Below, piece by piece: positions 40,078 through 48,163 of a stretch of DNA of 64,000 nt. The notes under the pieces are model-generated. The model saw only the letters and a list, made by a program, of their open reading frames with translations, made no database searches and was not told the origin of the DNA. A program made the position numbers and the translations under genes. The stretch is from Streptococcus porcinus. GTDB lineage: Bacteria; Bacillota; Bacilli; Lactobacillales; Streptococcaceae. The stretch is taken from the NCBI RefSeq assembly GCF_900475415.1, contig NZ_LS483388.1, positions 1,722,001 through 1,786,000 of the forward strand, given 5' to 3'. Position 1 is the stretch's first letter. Every line of letters begins with the position of its first letter.

Positions 40078-40515
40078 ATGATTATCAAACAAACCCGAAA
40101 TACCTTATCAAAAACGTACATTGATGCTGTTAAAATCCGTCAGACAGTATTCGTTGATGAACAAAAGGTACCCGCATCACTTGAGATTGATAAAGATGAA
40201 GCGCATTGTCTTCACTTTACAGTATATCACGATGATGGCAGACCATGTGCAACTTGTCGTATCCTGCCAAGTAAAAAGGATAGCACCGTTACCTTACAAC
40301 GCATGGCCGTTTTGTGTGACTTTCGTGGAGAACAGATTGGACAAACCTTGATGACTTATGTGATAGACTATGCTCATATTCAAGGTTTTGAAAAAATTGT
40401 TTTGCATGCACAGTTATCGGCCCAACCTTTTTATGAAAAGCTTGGATTTTCACCAATCGGTGCTATTTTTGAAGAGGCGGGTATTAAACACATTACTATG
40501 GAAAAAACTATTTAA
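40078..40515 (+). CDS. GNAT-family N-acetyltransferase
   Basis: 145 residues, ElaA-like. The acetyl-CoA loop region reads LQRMAVLCDFRGEQIGQTLM (R/Q-x-x-G-x-G/A pattern, about 77-97) and the C-terminal FYEKLGFSPIG is the typical last GNAT strand. Substrate unknown. It has its own promoter inside the pflB terminator and no Shine-Dalgarno sequence. Confidence 0.85.
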   Translation: MIIKQTRNTLSKTYIDAVKIRQTVFVDEQKVPASLEIDKDEAHCLHFTVYHDDGRPCATCRILPSKKDSTVTLQRMAVLCDFRGEQIGQTLMTYVIDYAHIQGFEKIVLHAQLSAQPFYEKLGFSPIGAIFEEAGIKHITMEKTI

Positions 40516-40552
40516 AAAAACTCTAGACATGACCTGTCTATCAAATATTCAA

Positions 40553-40580
40553 AAAACTCCTCATCTTATTGAGGAGTTTT
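40553..40580. terminator. Bidirectional terminator, GNAT gene / serine hydrolase gene
   Basis: AAAACTCCTC / GAGGAGTTTT stem with an 8-nt loop between convergent genes. Confidence 0.82.
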
Positions 40581-40591
40581 ATACTTTCCTA

Positions 40592-41542
40592 TTAATTAAG
40601 AATCTTCGTCCAACGATTCTCTTCAAACGCTTGCCTTATAACAGCCATTAAGGCATCACGCTCTTTAATCCATTTTGCTCTCTCATCTCTGTCATAGGTA
40701 CGGTTAGTGAGAAAAATAGCTGCTTCTTGATTTTGGTTATACATGATAAAAGTTCCAGTATAACCTGTATGATCTAGATAACCTTTATCCAAGCGCCAAG
40801 CTAAAGATCGTTCTTTTTTCTGATTACTATAATTTTGGAAAAGCCTAGCTGAAAAGTCATCTTGCATGTAATGTTCAAGAAAGATCTCCATATCTTTAAG
40901 GGTAGAAAAAAGTCCAGCTGACCCAGCATGTTTTCCCAACACCTTAGCCTTAGGATCATGGACAATACCGTCATTTATCCCTTTTACAGTCGGTACTGCA
41001 CCAACTCTTGGACCAAAGCTCGTTTCAGACATACCAAAGGGCTTAAAAATGTAATTAAAAAAAAGTTGATCTAAAGGCTTATCTAGTAATTTCTCCAACA
41101 TAAAGCCTAGTAAGAGAAAATTGACGTCAGTGTAGCGAAATGTTTTATCACTCGTCACTTTTAAGTGGTTAAGTGCCTCTCTAAGCTGTGCTACATCAAG
41201 GTGATTCCTGTTTGGGATATAGGGGTCTAAACCGCTAGTATGAGTTAAAAGCTGCCGCACAGTAACCTCATTACTGCTAAAATCGGGGTAGTAAAACTGC
41301 AATGGTCTATCCAGCTCTAAAGCTCCGCTATTAACCAAAAAAATAGATAAAGTCCCAACACCCACTACCTTGGAAACACTCGCTAAATCGTAAGCTAAAT
41401 TGGCTCTAACAGGTTCTGTGCCATCAATAGTTCCCAAATAATACTCTTGCCATTTCCCGTGCTGAAAAAGAGCTAAACTCGCTCCTGGGTATAGCCCTTT
41501 AGAAATCTGCTTTTGAATAAAATCGGTAACTTTTGACATCAT
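40592..41542 (-). CDS. Beta-lactamase-family serine hydrolase (PBP4*/esterase-like)
   Basis: 316 residues with the penicillin-binding/class C beta-lactamase fold: catalytic Ser-X-X-Lys at 55-58 (SVSK), YTDVN as the Tyr-X-Asn equivalent near 147, and HTGYTGT near the third motif. No signal peptide or membrane anchor is seen, so it is probably a cytoplasmic esterase or peptidase rather than a wall enzyme. Starts with ATGATG overlapping the cppA stop by 4 bases, so the two are coupled. Confidence 0.85.
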   Translation of the reverse strand: MMSKVTDFIQKQISKGLYPGASLALFQHGKWQEYYLGTIDGTEPVRANLAYDLASVSKVVGVGTLSIFLVNSGALELDRPLQFYYPDFSSNEVTVRQLLTHTSGLDPYIPNRNHLDVAQLREALNHLKVTSDKTFRYTDVNFLLLGFMLEKLLDKPLDQLFFNYIFKPFGMSETSFGPRVGAVPTVKGINDGIVHDPKAKVLGKHAGSAGLFSTLKDMEIFLEHYMQDDFSARLFQNYSNQKKERSLAWRLDKGYLDHTGYTGTFIMYNQNQEAAIFLTNRTYDRDERAKWIKERDALMAVIRQAFEENRWTKILN

Positions 41543-42291
41543 TTAGTAAACCAGATCTCAATAAGGCTTGGGTCGGAAACCACTAATATCTTTTCCTTAG
41601 GATCCAAATAGACACTCACATTCTTTTCTTCTAAAGAAAGCTTTAAGGTCGCTAAGTCGTAGTCATTTGGTACTTTCACTTCTAAAATCTCTAAATCCCA
41701 CGTTATATGTGGCTCAATAGCTAGGTCTGGACCTTCTTTTTCAACAAAATCCATCGTTATTGGGAAATCCCCTTCAAAAATATCTTGGTAAAAAGAACGC
41801 GACACTTGCTCTTCTAGGACATTAAGAATAACTGTTTCAAAGGTAAAATCAGTTAACCCTAGAAAACCTTCCTCTGCTACCAATTCTGGTAAGTCAGTGA
41901 CCTCTAATTGTCTGATATCATCCTCAGCATGTAATAAGAATCGGTCACCTTCTGGCGATAAAACTTCAAAGGCATATCCATTACGACCAATGAAAAGTCT
42001 ATCCGCAGCTGCACCATGTGCCAAAAGTTGCTCAATAGCTTTGGCATCACTGGTTTTTATGACAATAGTGTTAACTTTTTTAGGGCCCTCAACAGCACGT
42101 GTTCTAACAGAAGGTGACTCTTCAATGACAAAACGTTCATTACCTGATCCAAAGGAAGTAAAAATAGCAATAGCATTTTCCTCTGAAACTAATTTCAAAC
42201 CTAGGTTTTGCTGGTAAAAATCGATATTTAATTGACGATTATTAACCCGCAAAACAGGTGTTAAAAAGACTGAATTTTCTAATATAGACAT
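41539..42291 (-). CDS. cppA: CppA family protein (glyoxalase/VOC fold; putative C3-degrading protein)
   Basis: 250 residues with the CppA N- and C-terminal domains: an N-terminal VOC-like half (TPVLRVNNRQLNIDFYQQNLGLKLVSEENA) and a second half from about 130. Streptococcal CppA was named for degradation of complement C3, but it lacks a signal peptide and recognised protease motifs, so the name may mislead. Co-transcribed with the serine hydrolase gene. Confidence 0.85.
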   Translation of the reverse strand: MSILENSVFLTPVLRVNNRQLNIDFYQQNLGLKLVSEENAIAIFTSFGSGNERFVIEESPSVRTRAVEGPKKVNTIVIKTSDAKAIEQLLAHGAAADRLFIGRNGYAFEVLSPEGDRFLLHAEDDIRQLEVTDLPELVAEEGFLGLTDFTFETVILNVLEEQVSRSFYQDIFEGDFPITMDFVEKEGPDLAIEPHITWDLEILEVKVPNDYDLATLKLSLEEKNVSVYLDPKEKILVVSDPSLIEIWFTK

Positions 42292-42369
42292 GTCTTCCTC
42301 CTAATCCTCTGTTATTATAGACGAAAAAGATTTTTTTGACAAGAAATTATGTGCTAACCTGCAATAACA

Positions 42370-42405
42370 TTGACCTAAACCCTTTTTTTAGGTAGACTAT
42401 TATCT
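42370..42405 (+). promoter_or_regulatory. Promoter ending at the ATG of the TSUP gene
   Basis: TTGACC (42370-42375), exactly 17 nt, TAGACT (42393-42398), then seven bases to the ATG at 42406. No SD: the expected transcription start is the start codon. Confidence 0.7.
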
Positions 42406-43296
42406 ATGCATGAACATTTAATCTTACACTTAATCCAAGTGTTGCTCATTCTAGCAATGCTTTTTATTTTAATAACTTTAATACGTCACTTTCGTCAGAA
42501 CAAGATTAATCCCTTCAAACGTTTTTTAACTGGATTTTGGATTGGGCTCGTCACAGATGCTTTAGACACATTAGGAATTGGCTCTTTTGCCACAACTACA
42601 ACTTTTTTTAAAGCAACAAAATTGGTTAAGGATGATAGTAAACTACCTGGAACTATGACTGCAGCACACGTTATCCCTGTTTTATTTCAGTCACTCTGCT
42701 TTATCTTTGTAGTTAAGGTAGAAGTTATCACCCTTGTTTCAATGGCTGCAGCAGCCTTTTTAGGAGCTTTTTGGGGAAGCCGTATTACAAAAAACTGGCA
42801 TACTCCCACAGTTCAATTTATTTTAGGAGTACTATTGGTAATAGCGGCTGGTATTATGGTTTTCCGAATGATTTCTAATCCCGGTGACAACATTGTCCAT
42901 TCTATGCATGGCTTGCATGGTATCTGGCTTGTTTTAGGTATCTGCTTTAATTTCATTATTGGTATTTTGATGACTATGGGGTTAGGCAATTATGCCCCTG
43001 AACTCATCTTCTTCAGCTTAATGGGTTTAAGCCCCGCCGTAGCCATGCCGGTGATGATGTTGGATGCCGCGATGATTATGTCCGCCTCTAGCCATCAATT
43101 TATAAAAGATAATCGTGTTTCTTGGGAAGGCTTTGCAGGTATTGTCAGTGGTGGTATTATTGGCGTTTTTCTAGCTGTCTTTTTCCTAACGAATTTACAT
43201 CTAGATGCACTCAAGAAAGTTGTTGTTCTTATTGTTATAGCTACCGGAATCATGCTCATCCGATCTTCAATGTCTAAAAAAACCGAATCCAGATAG
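42406..43296 (+). CDS. TSUP (TauE/SafE) family permease
   Basis: 296 residues with about eight membrane helices and the two-fold repeat of the sulfite exporter TauE/SafE family: GLVTDALDTLGIGSFATTTT in the first half and GLGNYAPELIFFSLMGLSPAVAMPVMMLDA in the second. Members move sulfur-containing organic anions or related solutes; the substrate here is unknown. Predicted leaderless transcript. Convergent with the aquaglyceroporin gene. Confidence 0.85.
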   Translation: MHEHLILHLIQVLLILAMLFILITLIRHFRQNKINPFKRFLTGFWIGLVTDALDTLGIGSFATTTTFFKATKLVKDDSKLPGTMTAAHVIPVLFQSLCFIFVVKVEVITLVSMAAAAFLGAFWGSRITKNWHTPTVQFILGVLLVIAAGIMVFRMISNPGDNIVHSMHGLHGIWLVLGICFNFIIGILMTMGLGNYAPELIFFSLMGLSPAVAMPVMMLDAAMIMSASSHQFIKDNRVSWEGFAGIVSGGIIGVFLAVFFLTNLHLDALKKVVVLIVIATGIMLIRSSMSKKTESR

Positions 43297-43309
43297 TACA
43301 CATCACAAT

Positions 43310-43358
43310 AAAAAACCTCCTTATCTGAAGTAAGACTGTCAAATAGGGAGGTTTTTTT
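43310..43358. terminator. Bidirectional terminator, TSUP / gla
   Basis: AAAAACCTCC / GGGAGGTTTTTT arms with a long internal loop between convergent genes. Confidence 0.7.
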
Positions 43359-43359
43359 A

Positions 43360-44208
43360 TTATTTGATATAAAGTAGTTTAAAGATTGCAACTGCTAGAA
43401 CAGCGGCTATAATTGGGCTAAGTACAGGTACCCACGCATACCACCATTTTGAATCACCTTTAGCTTGTCCAAGTACTGATTTAGGCAAGAAATGGTGAAC
43501 GATACGAGGTCCAAGGTCACGAGCAGGGTTTAAACCTGGACCAGTGGGTCCGCCTAGGGAAGCCACAAGCGTCATTACAAGGAAACCAATCCCTAAATGG
43601 GCTACCGCTAAGCTACCTGAAGTGTAAGGAGCAACTTGTGTTTCAGCAACTGTTTTATCATAACCTGCCGCAACCAGTTTACCAACTAATTCTGAGCCAA
43701 AAAAGTTCTTGGTTAATGCTAAAGCTCCAAAGAAAAGCACAAATGATCCAGCAAACTCATTAGCAAAGCCATTAATAATAGCAGCTTTTTGGCTAGCTTT
43801 TGTTCCATCATCGAGGGCTGAAATAGTTGAGAAAGAGCCCAAGATTGGGTTTGGATTTTCTGTTTTACGGAAGTAAGGACCATAGACTCCGACAACGACA
43901 AGTTGACCAAACATAGCACCCAACATTTGTGCAACGATATAAGGAAGAACATGCGCCCAAGGGAATAGCCCTGATACTGCAAGTCCTAAAGTAAAGGCGG
44001 GATTGATGTGGTTTCCTGAAACGTTACCAAACATTAAAGCTGGCATCATAACCCCAAAACCATATCCTAGGGCAATGATAACCCAACCTGAATTATTGCC
44101 TTTAGTTCCTTTTAAGTCAACATTTGCAACTGCTCCATTACCTAAAATCAAAAGTAAAGCCGTTGCAAGAAATTCTGTGACGTACTTCACAGTCCATGTA
44201 ACATCCAT
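43360..44208 (-). CDS. gla: Aquaglyceroporin (MIP family, Gla/GlpF-like)
   Basis: Six-helix channel for glycerol, water or small polyols. Both pore motifs are present: NPA in NHINPAFTLG and NPA in GLNPARDLGPR; the Asp after the second motif is typical of glycerol facilitators. I choose the ATG at 44208 (282 residues) with GGAGGA 11 nt upstream over the longer frame to 44262. A large insert between helices 5 and 6 (about 200-225) resembles lactococcal Gla. No glycerol kinase is adjacent. Confidence 0.9.
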   Translation of the reverse strand: MDVTWTVKYVTEFLATALLLILGNGAVANVDLKGTKGNNSGWVIIALGYGFGVMMPALMFGNVSGNHINPAFTLGLAVSGLFPWAHVLPYIVAQMLGAMFGQLVVVGVYGPYFRKTENPNPILGSFSTISALDDGTKASQKAAIINGFANEFAGSFVLFFGALALTKNFFGSELVGKLVAAGYDKTVAETQVAPYTSGSLAVAHLGIGFLVMTLVASLGGPTGPGLNPARDLGPRIVHHFLPKSVLGQAKGDSKWWYAWVPVLSPIIAAVLAVAIFKLLYIK

Positions 44209-44252
44209 TTGTTTATACTTCCTCCAAGTGTTTAATAGTTTAGACAAGTACC

Positions 44253-44307
44253 ATTTTATCAAGTATAATAGACAATGTAAAGCTGTAGAAAAAAATTAAA
44301 ACGTTTA
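44253..44307 (-). promoter_or_regulatory. gla promoter with upstream cre-like site
   Basis: Minus strand TTTACA (44276-44281), 17 nt, TAAAAT (44253-44258). AAAACGTTTA at 44298-44307, close to a cre core, lies just upstream and also in front of pepX. Confidence 0.6.
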
Positions 44308-44332
44308 CTTATTAGAAAGAATAGTTACAAAA

Positions 44333-46612
44333 ATGAGATATAATCAATTTTCCTATATTAAACCACAATACTTAGAAGCCAAAAAAGATCTTGAAACTTT
44401 GGGTTTTGTCTTCAAGGATCAGCAAGACCCGAAATCCCTATTGAAAGTTTTTTTAGAACACTACTTTTTCCTCATAACTGATAAAGATTATCAATTAGCC
44501 AATATGATTTCCGACCAAGATACTGATTTGGCAAGTTTCTTTCAATCTGATCAACCTTTGTCAGAAGCAATCTTTCAACTTGTAGCCTTGCAATTGCTCG
44601 GATTTGTTCCTTTTTTTGATTTTCAAGATAGTGACCGCTTTGCAAAAGAAATTAGCTTCCCAGTGGCCTATAATGAAACAGAATTCTTACTGAGTCTTCA
44701 CCATTTGCTCGCTTGTCGTAACAAATTGGGAATGACTTTATTTGATGATTTAGTAAGTAAAGGCATTATCCCTCAAGATAACGACTATCATTTCTTTAAT
44801 GGTAAATCATTGGCTACCTTTGATACTAACAATCTGATAAAAGAAATCGTCTATGTGGAAGCTCCTGTTGACACAGACTGTGATGGTTATAAGGACTTGA
44901 TTAAAGTTAATATTTTGAGACCAAGAACACAACATAAAATTCCAAGTATGATGACACCTAGCCCTTACCATCAAGGTGTCAATGAAGTGGCTAATGATAA
45001 CAAATTACATCGAATGGAAACTGAGCTTATGCTCAAAAAAGCTCATAGAATCGAGGTAGAGACTCGAAACATTCAAACAAAAAAAGAGGAATATCCAACT
45101 CTTCCTAAAAGTCAAGCTACTGAGCACTTCTCTTTCATTGATTCCTATAGCCTAAACGACTACTTCCTAGCTCGTGGTTTTGCTAATATCTATGTATCAG
45201 GAGTGGGGACAGCAGGTTCAGACGGCTTCATGACCTCAGGGGATTATCTACAAATCGAAAGTTTTAAAGCTGTTATTGATTGGCTAAATGGCCGAGCAAT
45301 AGCCTATACTAGCCACAAACGCGAAGCTCTTGTGGAAGCCAACTGGGCAAATGGTAAGGTCGCAACCACAGGTAAATCTTACTTAGGAACCATGTCAACA
45401 GGCTTAGCCACAACAGCTGTTGATGGTCTAGAAGTTATCATCGCAGAAGCCGCTATTTCTTCGTGGTATGACTACTACCGTGAAAATGGCCTCATCTGTA
45501 GCCCTGGCGGTTATCCAGGCGAAGATCTAGATGTTTTAACCGAGTTGACCTATTCTCGCTCACTTCTAGCGGGAGATTACCTAAGACAAAAAGAGAAGTA
45601 TCGTGCACAATTAAAACAGCAAACTGAAGCGCTAGACCGTGCAAGTGGCGATTATAATCAATTTTGGCATGATCGAAACTACCTTCCCCATGCTAAAAAC
45701 GTGACATGTGAAGTAGTCTTTACCCATGGTTTACAAGACTGGAATGTTAAACCAAGCCATCTTTACCACATCTTCAACGCCCTGCCTGAATCGGTTGCAA
45801 AACACGCCTTTTTACATCATGGTCAACATGTTTATATGCATAATTGGCAATCTATTGATTTCAGAGAATCGATGAATGCTCTTTTAAGCAAAAAACTCTT
45901 GGCTCAAGCTAACCATTATCACTTACCAAGTCTCATCTGGCAAGACAACCAGCAGATTCAATCATGGCAAACACTTGAACAATTCGGGGCATCAAATACC
46001 CATACTTTTACAATCGGACATGGCCAACAAACCATTAGTAACCGTTATTCTGATGATGTTTTTACCAGCTATTGTAAAGACTTTAAAATCTTTAAAAAAG
46101 AGTTATTCTCTGGCAAGGCAAATGCCCTTACGCTAGAGATCGTACTTGATCGAGACGTTCACCTTAACGGAAGAACATGCTTACATCTGCGTGTCAAATC
46201 TTCTATTAATAAAGGCCTTCTTTCTGCTCAGCTATTAGATAAGGGAACTAAGAAACGCTTCGGTGATACACCGAGTGTGGTTGAGCTAGCTTCTATTGAC
46301 AATGGGCAAAATTTTGCACGTGAGGATCTAAAAGAACTACCATTTACTGCTAGTGACTATCGCGTAGTCACAAAAGGGGTAATCAATTTACAAAATCGTC
46401 ATGACTTGCTTACAGTTGAAGATGTTTTACCAGACCAATGGATGACTTTGGATTTCCATTTACAGCCAAGTATATATCGCTTTAAAGCAGGAGATAAGCT
46501 CCATTTGCTTCTATACACCACTGATTTCGAACATACCGTTAGAGATGACAGTGATTATCAAATAGTGGTTGACTGTGAACAATCCTCTGTGGAATTTCCT
46601 GTTGAAGCCTAG
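44333..46612 (+). CDS. pepX: X-prolyl dipeptidyl aminopeptidase
   Basis: Serine peptidase releasing X-Pro dipeptides. 759 residues; N-terminal helical domain, alpha/beta hydrolase core with catalytic Ser349 in GKSYLG, Asp and His later ([22 protein letters not shown]), and a C-terminal jelly-roll. Length and serine position agree with lactococcal PepX. No signal peptide. SD is weak (AGAAAGA). Confidence 0.95.
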   Translation: MRYNQFSYIKPQYLEAKKDLETLGFVFKDQQDPKSLLKVFLEHYFFLITDKDYQLANMISDQDTDLASFFQSDQPLSEAIFQLVALQLLGFVPFFDFQDSDRFAKEISFPVAYNETEFLLSLHHLLACRNKLGMTLFDDLVSKGIIPQDNDYHFFNGKSLATFDTNNLIKEIVYVEAPVDTDCDGYKDLIKVNILRPRTQHKIPSMMTPSPYHQGVNEVANDNKLHRMETELMLKKAHRIEVETRNIQTKKEEYPTLPKSQATEHFSFIDSYSLNDYFLARGFANIYVSGVGTAGSDGFMTSGDYLQIESFKAVIDWLNGRAIAYTSHKREALVEANWANGKVATTGKSYLGTMSTGLATTAVDGLEVIIAEAAISSWYDYYRENGLICSPGGYPGEDLDVLTELTYSRSLLAGDYLRQKEKYRAQLKQQTEALDRASGDYNQFWHDRNYLPHAKNVTCEVVFTHGLQDWNVKPSHLYHIFNALPESVAKHAFLHHGQHVYMHNWQSIDFRESMNALLSKKLLAQANHYHLPSLIWQDNQQIQSWQTLEQFGASNTHTFTIGHGQQTISNRYSDDVFTSYCKDFKIFKKELFSGKANALTLEIVLDRDVHLNGRTCLHLRVKSSINKGLLSAQLLDKGTKKRFGDTPSVVELASIDNGQNFAREDLKELPFTASDYRVVTKGVINLQNRHDLLTVEDVLPDQWMTLDFHLQPSIYRFKAGDKLHLLLYTTDFEHTVRDDSDYQIVVDCEQSSVEFPVEA

Positions 46613-46648
46613 TTAATAAGGCAAACTGATGCCCCTTAAGGAGAAAAA

Positions 46649-46996
46649 ATGAAATCATTTGCACAAGAAAACTATGGAAATAGCCATCACTTTTGGTACC
46701 AGGCCGATACCTTTCAAGAACATAATTATGGCTCAATTTTCAACCATCAAACTGACTGGCTAGAACAGTTGCAAATCGTTATTAAAAAAGATTTAAGCAA
46801 ATTTTCCCAAGAGGATGATTTTTACTGGTATTTTGGAGAAAGCTTAGATAACATACCTTTAATGGTACGTTATAAGAATGGTCAGTATAATGTCCAAATT
46901 AACCTCAAAGATTTTGATTTCGCATTACATTTAGATGCTATTTTAGCTTGGAAAGAAAGTTTAATCACCCTCTTAGTGGCAAATAAAGCCTTATAA
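46649..46996 (+). CDS. Unidentified 115-residue protein
   Basis: I do not recognise this protein. It is soluble, rich in aromatic and acidic residues (FWYQ, DDFYWYFGE), without Cys, signal peptide or membrane helix. It has a proper SD (AAGGAG) 6 nt before the ATG and lies 36 bp after pepX on the same strand, so it is likely co-transcribed with it. It ends 77 bp before a strong hairpin. Confidence 0.7.
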   Translation: MKSFAQENYGNSHHFWYQADTFQEHNYGSIFNHQTDWLEQLQIVIKKDLSKFSQEDDFYWYFGESLDNIPLMVRYKNGQYNVQINLKDFDFALHLDAILAWKESLITLLVANKAL

Positions 46997-47072
46997 GTGC
47001 TGGTTTTCAATTGAAAAGTTAGTCAGATAGTAGTACTATCTATTATAAGCAACAATTGCCAATAACAGATAT

Positions 47073-47110
47073 AAAAAGACAAACTTCATAGCCGAGGTTT
47101 GTCTTTTTTA
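47073..47110. terminator. Bidirectional terminator, orphan gene / XRE gene
   Basis: AAAAAGACAAAC / GTTTGTCTTTTTT stem with a 12-nt loop between convergent genes. Confidence 0.85.
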
Positions 47111-47130
47111 TTTTATATAGAAAAGCAATT

Positions 47131-47352
47131 TCATTTCATAAAAACCGAATCGTCACCCAAAAAAATATCATCAACCGAAACCGATAGTATCTCTGCTATT
47201 AAGCATAATTTTTCGTATTTTGCTCGCCTTAACATAGATACATCTTTTTCATATCTAGCAATTGTCCGAATAGAAATCCCTGTCTGGCTAGCAAGCTCTT
47301 CTTGTGTAAAGTTACGAGAACGTCTAATTTCTCTCAAAGTTAATTTAGACAC
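47131..47352 (-). CDS. XRE-family transcriptional regulator (73 aa)
   Basis: Single Cro/CI-type helix-turn-helix domain filling most of the protein: LREIRRSRNFTQEELASQTG ... SIRTIARYEKDVSML. No effector domain. SD GGAGG. Its promoter (TTGACT, 17 nt, TATAAT) carries in its spacer a 15-base sequence repeated, inverted, across the gene's own 3' end, suggesting self-control. Divergent from a second XRE gene. Confidence 0.85.
   Translation of the reverse strand: MSKLTLREIRRSRNFTQEELASQTGISIRTIARYEKDVSMLRRAKYEKLCLIAEILSVSVDDIFLGDDSVFMK
47135..47149 (+). repeat. Inverted-repeat copy 1 at the XRE stop codon
   Basis: TTCATAAAAACCGAA here matches exactly the reverse complement of 47408-47422. It spans the last four codons and part of the stop of the minus-strand XRE gene. 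Confidence 0.8.
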
Positions 47353-47398
47353 TTAGCACCTCCAAAAATATTTTTAATTAAACCTTTATGATAACAAC

Positions 47399-47427
47399 AT
47401 TATAAACTTCGGTTTTTATGAAGTCAA
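47399..47427 (-). promoter_or_regulatory. Promoter of the 73-aa XRE gene with operator-like spacer
   Basis: Minus strand TTGACT (47422-47427), 17 nt, TATAAT (47399-47404). The spacer contains TTCATAAAAACCGAA (47408-47422), the second copy of the inverted repeat. Confidence 0.7.
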
Positions 47428-47525
47428 GTTTTTCCTGTACTTTTAGGCAAGTTTTTAAAAAATATTTTGAAAAACTGCCATTTATGGTAAGATAGTAGAT
47501 ATAATCTGACAAAGGAGTCTGCTTT

Positions 47526-47891
47526 ATGCCAACACAAAAGTCTTATTTCCCAAGCAATTTAAAATATCTCAGATTAGAAAAAAAGATGGAGCAACTAGAG
47601 CTTGCCCATAAAATTGGACGCAAAAGTGCTTCGACTATTAGTGAATGGGAAAATGGCAAATATACCCCAAAGCAAGATATACTTCTCAAGGTCGCTGATC
47701 TTTTTCAGGTTGATATCAACACTCTAGTCTACATTGACTTGGTCAATGAAGGGAACTATCATTATAGTCAGGTCAATAACAATGATATTTCATACATCTC
47801 AGAACATTTAGACCCTAAACTTATGGAAGAATGGATTCACTTGGGAAAACATTTACTAGAAGAACAGAATAAAAAAACCACTGAAGACTAG
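47526..47891 (+). CDS. XRE-family transcriptional regulator (121 aa)
   Basis: N-terminal Cro/CI helix-turn-helix (NLKYLRLEKKMEQLELAHKIGRKSASTISEWENGKYTPKQDILLKVADLF, residues about 11-60) and a 60-residue C-terminal part of unknown role, helical at the end (MEEWIHLGKHLLEEQNKK). SD AAAGGAG. It faces away from the smaller XRE gene across a 173-bp AT-rich gap; a TATAAT lies at 47500-47505. Target unknown. Confidence 0.85.
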   Translation: MPTQKSYFPSNLKYLRLEKKMEQLELAHKIGRKSASTISEWENGKYTPKQDILLKVADLFQVDINTLVYIDLVNEGNYHYSQVNNNDISYISEHLDPKLMEEWIHLGKHLLEEQNKKTTED

Positions 47892-47925
47892 TTACCAGTC
47901 CTAGTTATGTAACTAATCTTCATTC

Positions 47926-47960
47926 AAAGACAAACTCTGAATACTGGTTTGTCTTTTTTT
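47926..47960 (+). terminator. Terminator after the 121-aa XRE gene
   Basis: AAAGACAAAC / GTTTGTCTTT with an 11-nt loop and T-run. It has nearly the same stem as the terminator at 47073-47110. Confidence 0.85.
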
Positions 47961-48163
47961 ATACTAATCTATGTGTTTAAATACCACAATAATGAGATGT
48001 TAGTTTTAGCCCTAATGAGTTTCACATCTTTGTTCTCACTAGTTTTTCATTCCCTAGCATAAAAAACTAAAAGTGTTCCAAAACTGTTCCAAATCTTCAC
48101 TTGACTTGTTGTAAGCCTTTTCATTTGATAGAATGGGGGTAACAAAAGCAAAGGAGAAAGTCT

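Noticed and set aside
47131..47891. Prophage remnant suggested by the Cro/CI-like divergent pair
   Set aside because: No integrase, attachment-site repeat or other phage gene is present.
48074..48093. Direct repeat TGTTCCAAA, 11-bp period, upstream of pckA
   Set aside because: Too short and AT-rich to assign; it could be a regulator site but nothing else supports it.
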